DNA of 64,000 nucleotides from Streptomyces sp. Y2F8-2 (GCF_014905555.1 NZ_BNGS01000001.1:434001-498000), one strand, 5' to 3'; shown: positions 9,377-18,371, counted from the first letter of the stretch. Notes: generated by a model from the letters alone, not told the origin. Made by a program: numbers and translations.

Positions 9377-9493
9377 GGTTTCGCGTGACGGGGAGCCGCG
9401 GGCGGCGCTGTGCGGCCGGCCGCCCATCAACCACCTCAACGGCCCGGTGCGCCGACCGGATCCGACTTCACGACACCCGCACCTGGCGCGGTG

Positions 9494-10003
9494 TCATCGA
9501 TAGTCCTCCGGGTGGCCCTGCATCCAAGCATTGATCTTGTCGCGCGTGCCGGTGAGCAGGCTCTGGTGCTTCTTGAGGTTCTCGAAGGACCTGTCGTCGC
9601 CGAGTTCGGCCCGCAGTTTCGCGATCCACCCGAGGGGTTCCCGGAAGTGTTCAGGCCCCTGAGGGTCGGCTTTCATCGCCTCGTCGAGACTGCCGAGCTC
9701 ATCGAGCACGCGCCCCAGGAAGTACTCGCAGTTCCCCGGGGTCGTGCACCCGTCGTTGTAGGTGGCCTGAAGCCGGGCGAACACATCGCGGACCTTCTCC
9801 GCACTCGGTGCCGGTTCCGCCGTGCTCGGGGCGGACGGCTCCTGGGTCGTGGGGACCGACGCCGCCCGGCGGACAGCACGGGCGGGCGACTCCTCGTCGG
9901 CGGACGTCCTACCCGGGCCGCTGGAACAGGAGAGCAACAATGACGCCAGGACCACGACGAGCGTGGAGCCGCCGAAAGCCTGCCGTGCGCGCGTGCTGAT
10001 CAT
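9494..10003 (-). CDS. Putative lipoprotein, unknown function
   Basis: Predicted exported lipoprotein of 169 aa. The N terminus STRARQAFGG precedes a hydrophobic stretch ending in LLLSC, a lipobox with the lipidated Cys at residue 26. A Ser/Pro/Ala-rich linker follows. The C-terminal ~100 residues are predicted helical and contain two Cys (DGCTTPGNCEYF) that may form a disulfide. I do not recognise the domain. The ATG was chosen because it gives a complete signal sequence; the frame is open far upstream but reads through the antisense of DUF4396. Divergent from the CsoR-box gene. Confidence 0.75.
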   Translation of the reverse strand: MISTRARQAFGGSTLVVVLASLLLSCSSGPGRTSADEESPARAVRRAASVPTTQEPSAPSTAEPAPSAEKVRDVFARLQATYNDGCTTPGNCEYFLGRVLDELGSLDEAMKADPQGPEHFREPLGWIAKLRAELGDDRSFENLKKHQSLLTGTRDKINAWMQGHPEDYR

Positions 10004-10087
10004 GCCGCGTACGACTCCTCGGCGGGCTCCCTGGTTGTGCCGCCTGCCGGAAGTGCGCTGCGATTGCCAGTTCGGACCGGGTTTGGA

Positions 10088-10104
10088 ATACCCCCGGGGG
10101 GTAT
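10088..10104 (+). promoter_or_regulatory. CsoR/CstR-type operator
   Basis: ATACCCCCGGGGGGTAT is a G-tract inverted repeat of the kind bound by CsoR (copper) and CstR (persulfide) repressors. Arms ATACCCCC and GGGGGTAT pair, with one extra G. It overlaps a GTATAT that could serve as a -10, about 50 nt before the DUF4396 start. Confidence 0.75.
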
Positions 10105-10150
10105 ATCGTTCGGTGGAGCAAAGACCCGAGCGTGCGAGGGGAAACGAGCG

Positions 10151-10639
10151 ATGGACCACAGCGCACATGAGCACGTGCACGAGCATCACGATCACCATGC
10201 ACCCGGCACCCCCTGGCGCACGGCCGCACAAGCCACGCTGCACTGCCTGACCGGCTGCGCCATCGGCGAAGTCCTCGGCATGGTCATCGGCACCGCCGCC
10301 GGCCTGCACAACGCGGCCACCGTCGTCATCTCGACAGCGCTGGCCTTCGTCTTCGGCTACGCGCTCACCATGCGCGGCGTGCTGCGCGCCGGGCTGCCGC
10401 TCCGGCAGGCGCTCAAGGTCGCGCTGGCCGCAGACACCGTGTCCATCGCCGTGATGGAACTCATCGACAACACCGTCATGGTGGGCGTCCCCGGGGCCAT
10501 GGACGCCGGTCTCGGCCAGATCCTCTTCTGGGCTTCGCTCGGCCTTTCCCTGGCCCTGGCCTTCGTACTGACCACCCCGGTCAACCGGTGGATGATCGGC
10601 CGCGGCAAGGGCCACGCGGTCGTCCACGCCTACCACTGA
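10151..10639 (+). CDS. DUF4396 membrane protein with His-rich N terminus
   Basis: Inner-membrane protein of 162 aa with four predicted TM helices. The cytoplasmic N terminus carries about nine His in 20 residues (HSAHEHVHEHHDHH), a likely metal-binding tail. Conserved DUF4396 features are the first-helix pattern HCLTGCAIGEVLGM and MELIDNTVM. Many members lie in copper- or sulfide-responsive loci. A CsoR/CstR-type operator directly upstream supports that here. AGGGG lies 9 nt before the ATG. Role in copper handling or persulfide stress is inference. Confidence 0.85.
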   Translation: MDHSAHEHVHEHHDHHAPGTPWRTAAQATLHCLTGCAIGEVLGMVIGTAAGLHNAATVVISTALAFVFGYALTMRGVLRAGLPLRQALKVALAADTVSIAVMELIDNTVMVGVPGAMDAGLGQILFWASLGLSLALAFVLTTPVNRWMIGRGKGHAVVHAYH

Positions 10640-10657
10640 CCCCGCGCCCGACACGGA

Positions 10658-10698
10658 AGAGCCCCGGAAGCGGCCTGCACAGGCACTTCCGGGACTCT
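10658..10698 (+). terminator. Hairpin terminator between the DUF4396 gene and tRNA-Val
   Basis: Arms AGAGCCCCGGAAG and CTTCCGGGACTCT pair over 13 positions with one mismatch and a 15-nt loop. It is placed to stop the two converging units. Confidence 0.8.
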
Positions 10699-10713
10699 GC
10701 CGCGATCATCCGG

Positions 10714-10785
<72 letters not shown>

Positions 10786-10961
10786 GAGACGAGTCGACAG
10801 CCTACATTGCCGTAGGGGATGCCTCGCAAACCCGTAACCGGGGGGATATCCCCACCCCCGATCCGGGAGCACGCCGGATGCTGCCGAGAGCCGTGGCTCC
10901 GTACCGTCGAAGCACTTCGGCGTTGAGGGCATCCGGCCCTCCGGCTCTCAGGGGGAACATC

Positions 10962-11738
10962 ATGGCTCGTACGACGGTGCTCGCGCAGCGCACCCGGGTG
11001 GTCGCCGTGGCGGGGAGCGCCGCCGTGCTCATCGGCACCGTCGCCGCCTGCGGGAACGACGCCCGCGACGACCCGCACCCGGACCACGCGGCCTTCGCGC
11101 TGCACGGCCGTACGCTCACCGTCGACTCCGACGACTCGGCGTTGGAGATCGTCTCGGCCGATGTGGACAAGGTGCAGGTCACCCGTTGGTTCCGCGGGAC
11201 GGTCGTGGTGGGTGGGGATCCGCGCGTGACGTGGGCCATGAAGGGCGACCGGCTCGTGCTGCGGCTGAAGTGCTCGGGGATCGTCGCGGACTGTTCCGCC
11301 CGGCATCGGATAGAGGTGCCGCGCGGGGTCGCCGTCACGGTGGAGGACGGTGACGGGAGCGTGCGGGCGGAGGGCTTCGCCACGGCGCTGGACATCCGGA
11401 CGCGGGACGGGTCGGTGCGGGTGAGCGATTCCACGGGACCGCTGGCGCTCGCCAGCGACGACGGGTCGGTGCGCGCGACGGGCGTGCGGTCGCGGCGTGT
11501 GCGGGCGACCACGAACGACGGGTCGGTGAGCCTGGAGTTCCGTGACGTGCCCGACCGGGTGGAGTCGAGCAGCCACGACGGGTCGGTCGCCATCGCGCTG
11601 CCGCACAGCACGTACCGTGTGTCGACGCACTCCGCCGACGGCTCCGTCCATGTGTCCGTCCCGACGGAGTCGAAGAGCTCCCACCTGATCGACGCCCGGA
11701 CCCGTGACGGGTCGGTCAGCGTACGGGCGGCGGGCTGA
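10962..11738 (+). CDS. DUF4097 β-repeat lipoprotein
   Basis: Exported lipoprotein of 258 aa. The signal sequence ends in GTVAAC with the lipidated Cys at residue 30. The rest is a DUF4097 solenoid. A DGSV motif recurs seven times at roughly 19-21 residue spacing, as expected for turns of a right-handed β-helix. DUF4097 domains are common in actinobacterial envelope-stress and surface proteins, without a settled role. The ATG has GGGGG at 8 nt. Confidence 0.88.
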   Translation: MARTTVLAQRTRVVAVAGSAAVLIGTVAACGNDARDDPHPDHAAFALHGRTLTVDSDDSALEIVSADVDKVQVTRWFRGTVVVGGDPRVTWAMKGDRLVLRLKCSGIVADCSARHRIEVPRGVAVTVEDGDGSVRAEGFATALDIRTRDGSVRVSDSTGPLALASDDGSVRATGVRSRRVRATTNDGSVSLEFRDVPDRVESSSHDGSVAIALPHSTYRVSTHSADGSVHVSVPTESKSSHLIDARTRDGSVSVRAAG

Positions 11739-11904
11739 GCCGGCCGTCACCGGCACGGTGCGTCGCCGACCGGCCGTCGCGGGTACCGCCGCGAACCGAC
11801 CGCCATGAGTCCGGCCGCACCTCGAACCGACCGGCCCGTGTGTTCGTCCTCTACCGGTGGGAGAATGACACCGGGCAGGGTGGATCACGGTACGGGAGAG
11901 GGAT

Positions 11905-13254
11905 GTGACGGCGACACCACGGCAGGAGTCCGACCGCGTCGCTCGGCCCGTCCCCGGAGTCCTCCTCCTCCCTCTCCTCGTCACCCTCGTCCTCCCCGCC
12001 GCCTTCGCCTCGGGCGGTACCCGGCGGTGGTTCGGGGGGCGGGGCGAGGCTCAGCGGGCCGAGGCGCAGGGGGCCAAGGACGCGGCCGCCGAAGCGTTCT
12101 ACGAGTTGGACACCGCTCAGCGGGATGTGCGGATCTCCGTCGAGACGATCACCGCTGTGGACGACTCCCCGGCCGCTCGCCGTGCCCTCGCCGACTTCGA
12201 GGCGCTCGGGCGGCGGATCGACGAGGTCAGTCACCGGTACATCCAGGCCGTGGACGCGCATGATCTCGACCGGGTGGATCTGGAGGCCTCCGCCGCTTCC
12301 CGGGCCCGGGCGGATCTCACCGCCGCCAAGGACGAGCTGGTCCGGGTCAAGCAGGAGCTGGATCGATTCGCCCAGGGTCTCGGGCCGCTGCTCGGCAAGG
12401 CCGAGACCCAACTGGCTCGTCTGGCCCCGGCCGTGGAGCGCGCCCGGCAGACGCTGCTCGCCGCCAGCAATGCCCTGGACGGGGTACGGGGTTCCGGGCT
12501 GAAGGCCGACGACCTGGCCGCCCGGCTGGCCGCCCTCGGCCCGGAGCTGACCAAGCTGAACCAGGGCGCGGGGCAACACGGGGTGCAGCAGACGCTGGAG
12601 CGTGCCGAGCGGGTCACGCGGGAGGCGGCGGCGGTTCGGGCCGAGGCCGAGCGGCTGCCGGAGAAGGCGGCCGAGATCGACCGCCGGTTGGTGTCGTTGC
12701 GCACCCGGGCAGAGGCGCTGACCACGCGGGCCGGGCAGGTCGAGCCCGTGCTGAGCGAGCTGCGGCGCAGGTTCACGGCGGCCTGCTGGCAGGATCTCCA
12801 GCATGTGCCGGAGCAGGCCGTGGAGAACGTACGGCAGGCGGAGCTCAAACTGCGGCAGGCGCAGGGCGCGCGTGATGCACAGCGCTGGGCGGACGCCACC
12901 TCGCTGCTGTCGACCGTGCGGGCGCTGCTGAACACCACCGACGAGGCCGTGTCGGCCGCCGGGGAGCGCCTGCGGCGGCTCAACGCCGTGCAGAAGGATC
13001 CGGAACAGGAGATCGAGCGCACCCGGTTCGCGATCCGGGACGCGCAGCGGCTGGCGATGGCGGGGCGTACGACGCCCGATCCGCGGCACGCCCGCCCGCT
13101 GGACGACTCGGTGGCGCGGTTGGAGCGCGCGATCGCCACACTGGAGGGCCGCCACCCGGACTACTGGCACTTCCTGACGGAGACCGAGGCGGTGCGGCAG
13201 GCGGTCGCCCAGGTCGTGACGCGGATCCGGGAGGAGCGGGGAGCCGGCCACTGA
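11905..13254 (+). CDS. Coiled-coil membrane-anchored protein
   Basis: Protein of 449 aa with one N-terminal TM helix (PGVLLLPLLVTLVLPAAFA, about residues 17-35), then a long Ala/Arg/Glu/Leu-rich region with heptads and few Gly or Pro. It probably forms an extended coiled coil outside the membrane, or inside if orientation is reversed. Positively charged residues on both sides make topology uncertain. No enzymatic motif seen. GGGAGAGGG precedes the GTG start. It is the only gene between the DUF4097 lipoprotein and the convergent amidase-fold gene. A structural envelope role is inferred. Confidence 0.82.
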   Translation: MTATPRQESDRVARPVPGVLLLPLLVTLVLPAAFASGGTRRWFGGRGEAQRAEAQGAKDAAAEAFYELDTAQRDVRISVETITAVDDSPAARRALADFEALGRRIDEVSHRYIQAVDAHDLDRVDLEASAASRARADLTAAKDELVRVKQELDRFAQGLGPLLGKAETQLARLAPAVERARQTLLAASNALDGVRGSGLKADDLAARLAALGPELTKLNQGAGQHGVQQTLERAERVTREAAAVRAEAERLPEKAAEIDRRLVSLRTRAEALTTRAGQVEPVLSELRRRFTAACWQDLQHVPEQAVENVRQAELKLRQAQGARDAQRWADATSLLSTVRALLNTTDEAVSAAGERLRRLNAVQKDPEQEIERTRFAIRDAQRLAMAGRTTPDPRHARPLDDSVARLERAIATLEGRHPDYWHFLTETEAVRQAVAQVVTRIREERGAGH

Positions 13255-13282
13255 TCCGGCCCCCGCCCCGGAGGACCACCGG

Positions 13283-14449
13283 TCAGGTGCGGTAGGCGTA
13301 GTAGTACGCGTTCGGGTAGGAGGCGATGAGGCTCGCCACCGACCTGCGGAGGGTGTTGTTGGAGTGGTACGTCACGTACGGGACGCCGCCGCTCTTGTAG
13401 GTGACGATCATCGTGTGGTCCTTGGACCCGTCCCGGTCGAAGTCCATCTGGAGCACGTCGCCGACTTCGAGCTGGTAGACGTTGGCGAGCGGCTTGGTCC
13501 GCTTGGAGTTCTGGGCGAACCAGGACCACTCGTTGACGCCGACGAACGAGTCCGACTGGATGTCGGCGTTGCCGAACCACTTCGTGTAGTCGTACACGTA
13601 GCCGGGAACGTGCTTCCAGCCGCCCGCCTTCAGGGACTGGCTGACGAAGTTGGTGCAGTCGCCGCCCGCGCCGTGCCCGTTGTAGTCCGGGTAGTCCTTG
13701 TTGTAGACCTTCCAGTACTTCTCGGCGTAGGCCGCCATGGCCTTGTAGTTGTAGGCGGTGCCGGTCTTCGGGACGGCGACCGGGTTGCGGGTCGTGGCCG
13801 CGCGCGGGGCGTTCGGCATGCCGCCGTCGTCCGCGGTGGTGGGCGCCTTGACGGACGGCTTGGACAGCGTGTTCACCGCCATGCCCGCGTCGGTGTCGCG
13901 GATGCCGGTCAGCTGCCAGGTGCCCTGCCGGTCGGCCTGGAACGTCAGCTGGTGGTGGGCCTGGAAGCCGGTGGTCTGCGGGCCGTTGCCGGCCTTCTCG
14001 TACGTCAGGGTGGTGGTTTCGGTGACGTCGACCGTGGCGTGCCGGCCCTTCACCCGTGTCCGGTCCAGCGAGACCGTGGTGTCGGCCTTGCTGTACTTCT
14101 CGCCCAGCGCGGCGAGGCGGGACTTGCGGCCGCGCAGCGTGGACAGGGCGGAGTCCTCCTGGTGCGACAGCGTGGACGACAGGCGTACGTCGCCGGAGAA
14201 GCGGGACGCCAGGGGCGTGCCCCGTCCGCTGTCGCTCTTGTCGACCAGGGCGTCCGTACGGTCGGTGAAGACCGCGTCCGCCAGCCGCTGGAAGGTGGCC
14301 CTGGTCCCCGGGTCCACCGTGGGTTCCGCGACGCTCGCCGCGTTCGCGCCCCAGTTGGGCAGCAGTGCGGCGCCGGCGACGACCGATGCGGCGGCCGCGG
14401 TGACTATGGTCGCGCGGCGCCGCTTACGGCTCAATCTTCTTGATTTCAA
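13283..14449 (-). CDS. Secreted amidase-domain (Amidase_6) protein
   Basis: Exported protein of 388 aa with an RRLSRKRRR n-region, hydrophobic core and AxA-type site near residue 38. The first ~220 residues are a β-rich module of unknown role. The C-terminal 160 residues match the putative amidase domain (PF12671, NlpC/P60-like papain fold). Cys is in HGAGGDCTNFVSQ and His in SKDHTMIV, the expected dyad. It may act on peptidoglycan peptides. The start codon appears to be TTG (TTGAAATCA), 8 nt after GAGGGG; no ATG or GTG is better placed. It lies between a coiled-coil protein and a deacetylase gene on the same strand. Confidence 0.85.
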   Translation of the reverse strand: MKSRRLSRKRRRATIVTAAAASVVAGAALLPNWGANAASVAEPTVDPGTRATFQRLADAVFTDRTDALVDKSDSGRGTPLASRFSGDVRLSSTLSHQEDSALSTLRGRKSRLAALGEKYSKADTTVSLDRTRVKGRHATVDVTETTTLTYEKAGNGPQTTGFQAHHQLTFQADRQGTWQLTGIRDTDAGMAVNTLSKPSVKAPTTADDGGMPNAPRAATTRNPVAVPKTGTAYNYKAMAAYAEKYWKVYNKDYPDYNGHGAGGDCTNFVSQSLKAGGWKHVPGYVYDYTKWFGNADIQSDSFVGVNEWSWFAQNSKRTKPLANVYQLEVGDVLQMDFDRDGSKDHTMIVTYKSGGVPYVTYHSNNTLRRSVASLIASYPNAYYYAYRT

Positions 14450-14560
14450 TGATGTTCCCCTCTAACACCGGTACTCCGATACCGGGGGCCGCATCTTCGC
14501 ACGCCGTGTGTGGCTTGTGTGAAGGGGGTGCCCCAAGAGGCTTGGCGGAACGCCCGGTTG

Positions 14561-15859
14561 TCACTTCACGACGGCCGACCAGTCCGGCGACTGCCCCGGG
14601 TCGAGGGCGCGGAGCCGCTCGAGGGTGGCGGGCTTCTGCACGTCCAGCCAGTCGGTCAGCTCCTTGAACGACACGCATTTGACGCCGTTCTTCGTGCAGA
14701 CGTTCTTGACGACCTGGTCGATGGCCTTCATGTAGATGTCGCCGTTCCAGTCCTCGAAGTGGTTTCCGATGAACAGGGGCGCCCGGCTGCCGTAGTAGAC
14801 GCGGTTGAAGCCGGCCATGTAGGAGTCGACGGTCTGCCGCTCCCACTGGGCGTACTTCGCGGGGTCGCCTTTGGTCTCGCCCTTGGACTGGTTGTAGAGG
14901 AAGTTGAAGTCCATTGACAGGCCCTGGTACTTGCCGCCCTCGTAGGGGAGCATCTGCAGCGGGAAGTCCCATATGCCGTTCTTCTTCGCCGGCCATATCT
15001 GGAAGTCGCCCGGGGAGCTGGCGTCGTAGCGCCAGCCGTAGCTCTTGATGGCCTTCAGCAGGTTCGGCTGGCCCTCCAGGCAGGGTGCGCGGCCGCCGGT
15101 GACCTCCCTCTGGAAGTCGAAGGGCAGCGGCGGGATGTTCTTGGAGCCGGTGTTGGTCTTCCAGTTCTCCACGAAGGAGTAGAACTGGTCGATCTCGCTC
15201 TTCCACTCCTCCACGCTCCAGTCGCCGCCGCCCTTGGCGCCGCAGAAGTGGCCGTTGAAGTGGGTGCCGATCTCGTTGCCCTGTTCGTACGCCAGGCGCA
15301 GTTGCTGCACGGTGTCGCGGATGTGCTCGTCGGAGGCGTAGTCGATCGCCGCGGAGCCCACCGGGTGCTGCGGCGGGTGGTAGAGGTCCTTCTTGCTCTT
15401 GGGCAGCAGGTAGATGCCGGTGAGGAAGAAGGTCATGTGGGCGTTGTACTGCTCGGCCATCTCCCGGTAGTGGGAGAAGAGGTGGTCGTCGCCCTCCAGT
15501 GCGCCGTCCCAGGAGAAGACGACGAACTGGGGTGGTTTCTCACCGGGCTTGAGCGGTTTTGGCTTCAACTGGTCTTTCTGCGGCCCGGTGTACGAGGTGG
15601 AGCCGTCACCGATGATCTGCGTCTTGCCGTCCCACTTGGGTGGCTGGGTGGGCCGGGGAGTGAATCCTCTGCCGATGCTCTTGCCGGCGTCCGCCGTAGC
15701 GGTCGCCGCGGTGCTGTCCGGCCGGGACACCGCCAGGAAGGTCACCGTCACCGACGCGACGGCGAGGAGCGCGGCCAGCGTCATGAAGCTCGGGCGGCTC
15801 TTCCACTGGTCGATGCGGGACGAGCGAGGGCGGCGGCGCCGGCCGTTTCTCGTGGTCAT
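14561..15859 (-). CDS. Polysaccharide deacetylase-like protein, membrane-anchored
   Basis: Exported 432-aa protein with an N-terminal signal anchor (TLAALLAVASVTVTFLAV, about residues 27-44) and a Pro/Lys-rich linker. The catalytic part has the NodB-like fold: VVFSWDGALE stands in for the TFDDG motif with a single Asp. GTHFNGHFCG gives the HxxxH zinc motif. LFIGNHFEDW is a late conserved motif. Lack of the second Asp of motif 1 is seen in a divergent actinobacterial subgroup, so activity on peptidoglycan or teichoic polymers is not certain. It is 55 bp downstream of the PBP gene on the same strand, so an envelope-remodelling operon is plausible. Confidence 0.85.
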   Translation of the reverse strand: MTTRNGRRRRPRSSRIDQWKSRPSFMTLAALLAVASVTVTFLAVSRPDSTAATATADAGKSIGRGFTPRPTQPPKWDGKTQIIGDGSTSYTGPQKDQLKPKPLKPGEKPPQFVVFSWDGALEGDDHLFSHYREMAEQYNAHMTFFLTGIYLLPKSKKDLYHPPQHPVGSAAIDYASDEHIRDTVQQLRLAYEQGNEIGTHFNGHFCGAKGGGDWSVEEWKSEIDQFYSFVENWKTNTGSKNIPPLPFDFQREVTGGRAPCLEGQPNLLKAIKSYGWRYDASSPGDFQIWPAKKNGIWDFPLQMLPYEGGKYQGLSMDFNFLYNQSKGETKGDPAKYAQWERQTVDSYMAGFNRVYYGSRAPLFIGNHFEDWNGDIYMKAIDQVVKNVCTKNGVKCVSFKELTDWLDVQKPATLERLRALDPGQSPDWSAVVK

Positions 15860-15914
15860 GGGCGGCTCGTTCTCCGAGGAGGAAGGTGGGGGGTTGCATG
15901 CTCGGCCGGTGGCG

Positions 15915-18371
15915 TCAGCCGAGCGGACTCATGGCCGCGGACCAGATGCCGTAGGGGGCGCCGTCGTTCGGCGTGCCGGCGACTCCCTTCAACGGCAGTG
16001 GTTCGAGGCTCTTGGACAGGTCCATGCGGTAGGCGACCACCGCGGTGGACACGGACCGGGCCGTGCCCACGTACCAAGAGGCCGTGTCGTCCTGGGTGGT
16101 TCCGGCCTTCCCGGCGACCTGCGCGGAGGCGTCCGCCGCGTCCGGGTGGGCGGCGCGGAAGGAATCCGTGAGCGCCTCGGTGACCTCCCCGGCCACCTGG
16201 GCACTCACCGCGCGGCGGGGCTTCGGCGCGTTCAGGGACACCGTGGCGCCGTTGCGGGTGACGCGCCGCACCGAGTACGGCTCGGTGTGCGTGCCGCCCG
16301 CGGCGAACGTGGTGTATCCGCTCGCCATCCGGATGGCGCTCGGCGTGGAGTTGCCCAGGGACAGCGCGGGCACCTGTGGTCCCATGCTGTCGGGCAGCAG
16401 CCCGGCCGCCTCCGCCGTTTCGCGCACCTTGTCGAGGCCGGTGTCCATGCCGAGTTGCATGAACGGCGTGTTCACCGACCGGGCGAGGGCCTGGCGCAGG
16501 GTGATGTGCCCGTACGACTTGTTTCCGTCGTTGTGGGCGGAGACCTTCTTGCCGCTGCGGTCCCAGTACGGCCCCTCGGGGGTGGTGACGGGGATGTTGT
16601 CACGGCCGTCGTAGACCGACTCCGGGGTGACCGGGGTCGCGGGGCCGCCGCGCGTCGTGTGGACACCGTGTTCGAGGCCGGCGGCGTAGACGAACGGCAG
16701 GAAGGCCGAACCGGCCGGGACGGTGGCCGCGTTGGACTCGTTGTACCCCTGGGTGCGGTGGTCGGGGCCGCCGTAGACGGCCAGGATCCGGCCGTCGGTA
16801 CTCACCGAGGCGGCGCCGAAGTGGGCGGTCGGCGCGGTGTCCGGGTGGTCCTTCCGCGCCTGCTTGCGGGCCTTGTTGACGGCGTCGGTGAGCGCGCTCT
16901 CCCGTTTGCGGTCGAAGGTGGTGTAGATCTGGTAGCCGCCCAGGTCGAACTGCTGGTCGGAGATGTGCGCGGCCTTCTTGGCGTAACTCGACGCCAGCTC
17001 CACCAGGTAGTCGCTCTGCTGACCGGTGTCGTAGAGCGGGTTCTGCTTCAGCGGCTCGGGGAAGGTCGTGTACTTGGCCCGCTCGGCCTTCGACAGCTTG
17101 CCGATCTTGACCATGCGGTCGAGGATCCACTTCCACCGTTCGACGGCCCGGTGGTGGTTGGCCTTGCCGAGGGTGGGGTCGTAGAGGCCGGCGCCCTTGA
17201 GCAGGGAGGCGAGGAAGGCGGCCTGGCTCGCGTCGAGCTGGCTCACCTCCTTGCCGTAATAGGCCTGGGAGGCGCGCTGGATGCCGTAGGTGCCGCGGCC
17301 GAACCAGCTGGTGTTGAGATATCCCTCGAGGATTTTGTCCTTGGGCATCCTGTCGTCGAGCTTGAGGGCGATCACCGCCTCGGTGAATTTGCGGCTGATG
17401 GTCTGGTTCTGCGTCAGATAGACGTTCTTCACATACTGCTGGGTGATGGTGGAACCGCCTTCGGTGTCACCCTCGCCGACCGTCTTCCACAGGGCGCGGG
17501 TGATGCCTTTGGCGGATATGCCGGGGTCGGAGTAGAAGCTCTCGTTCTCCGCCGCCAGCACCGCCCAGCGGACCTGCTCGGGTATGTCCTTCAGCGGCAT
17601 GGCCTGACGCTGCACCCAGCCGGTGCGGGCCATGGGCGTGCCGTCGGACCAGAAGTAGACGTTGTCCTGCTGGGTGGCGTACGAGTTGAGGTTGTCCGGT
17701 ATGTCGGTGACGGCGTACGCGACGACCAGGAACACGCTGCTCAGGCCGAAAGAGGTGAGCACGGCGCCGAGCCACTGCCGCCATGAGGGCATCCAGCGGC
17801 GCCAGCCGACGCGGCCGGGCCGCGGATAGACGGGCCTGAGTTTGCGGGCGTACGGCGCGAGCCGCCGGGCGTACGGGGTCAACCGCTGGGCGTACGGGGT
17901 CAGTTTGCGGACGTACGGCGTCAGGTACGAGGTGACACGAGTGAGGACGGAGGGGCGTGCGGCCTTGCGCCGCGCGCTGCGAGACGTGGGCGCCTCCGGC
18001 GGGCGGGGCATCCGCAGTTGCATGGTCTCGTCCGGCGCCTCGGGCCTGACGGCCTTCAACTGCATGGTCTCGTCCGGAGCCGGGTGCGCCACGGCCTTCA
18101 ACTGCATGGTCTCGTCCGGCGCGAGGGGCCTGACGGCCTTCAACTGCGCGGTCCGGTCCGGCGCCGCGGGTTCGGCGGCCCTCAACTGCGTTGCGCCATC
18201 GGCGTCGGAAGGCGCCCCGGCTTTCAACTGCAGGGTGACGTCCGGGTCGAAGGGCGCCTGCGACGGGTCGTCGGCCCCGGTGCGGCGGTCCGTACGAGGG
18301 TCCGGACGGCCGCCGTCCTGGCTAGCCACGGCACGCCCCGGTGTGCGGACGGCCCTGGGACGGCCTGTCAC
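15915..18371 (-). CDS. Class A penicillin-binding protein with degenerate transpeptidase SxxK motif
   Basis: Bitopic peptidoglycan synthase of 818 aa. Cytoplasmic region: residues 43-121 carry QLKAV-type repeats and 149-178 carry LTPYARR heptads. One TM helix spans about 201-220. The GT51 glycosyltransferase domain (~255-430) is intact: AENESFY with the catalytic Glu, GGSTITQQ, RKFTEAVIALKL and the YLNTSWFGRG block. The transpeptidase domain (~490-790) has SVN and KAGTT, but the active-site motif is Ser555-Ala-Phe-Leu558: the catalytic Lys of SxxK is Leu (CTG codon). It may polymerise glycan but not cross-link. The GTG start is tentative; another GTG lies 14 codons downstream. Confidence 0.9.
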   Translation of the reverse strand: MTGRPRAVRTPGRAVASQDGGRPDPRTDRRTGADDPSQAPFDPDVTLQLKAGAPSDADGATQLRAAEPAAPDRTAQLKAVRPLAPDETMQLKAVAHPAPDETMQLKAVRPEAPDETMQLRMPRPPEAPTSRSARRKAARPSVLTRVTSYLTPYVRKLTPYAQRLTPYARRLAPYARKLRPVYPRPGRVGWRRWMPSWRQWLGAVLTSFGLSSVFLVVAYAVTDIPDNLNSYATQQDNVYFWSDGTPMARTGWVQRQAMPLKDIPEQVRWAVLAAENESFYSDPGISAKGITRALWKTVGEGDTEGGSTITQQYVKNVYLTQNQTISRKFTEAVIALKLDDRMPKDKILEGYLNTSWFGRGTYGIQRASQAYYGKEVSQLDASQAAFLASLLKGAGLYDPTLGKANHHRAVERWKWILDRMVKIGKLSKAERAKYTTFPEPLKQNPLYDTGQQSDYLVELASSYAKKAAHISDQQFDLGGYQIYTTFDRKRESALTDAVNKARKQARKDHPDTAPTAHFGAASVSTDGRILAVYGGPDHRTQGYNESNAATVPAGSAFLPFVYAAGLEHGVHTTRGGPATPVTPESVYDGRDNIPVTTPEGPYWDRSGKKVSAHNDGNKSYGHITLRQALARSVNTPFMQLGMDTGLDKVRETAEAAGLLPDSMGPQVPALSLGNSTPSAIRMASGYTTFAAGGTHTEPYSVRRVTRNGATVSLNAPKPRRAVSAQVAGEVTEALTDSFRAAHPDAADASAQVAGKAGTTQDDTASWYVGTARSVSTAVVAYRMDLSKSLEPLPLKGVAGTPNDGAPYGIWSAAMSPLG
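17838..17927 (-). repeat. LTPYARR heptad repeat in the PBP cytoplasmic tail
   Basis: A 21-bp unit repeated about four times encodes LTPYVRK/LTPYAQR/LTPYARR/LAPYARK. It lies just before the TM helix. The basic, amphipathic pattern suggests a membrane-surface or partner-binding segment. Confidence 0.8.
18009..18245 (-). repeat. APDETMQLKAV repeat region in the PBP N terminus
   Basis: Five to six degenerate copies of a unit ending in QLKA or QLRA, about 15-16 residues apart. The last three are nearly identical at DNA level (ATGCAGTTGAAGGC core). The phospho-acceptor-like Thr of each unit is conserved, as in the TxQL motifs recognised by FHA domains; that link is speculative. Confidence 0.8.

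Noticed and set aside
15549..17786. 745-codon plus-strand frame
   Set aside because: Antisense to the PBP and deacetylase genes; Val/Gly/Arg/Leu-rich composition is typical of reverse frames in GC-rich DNA.
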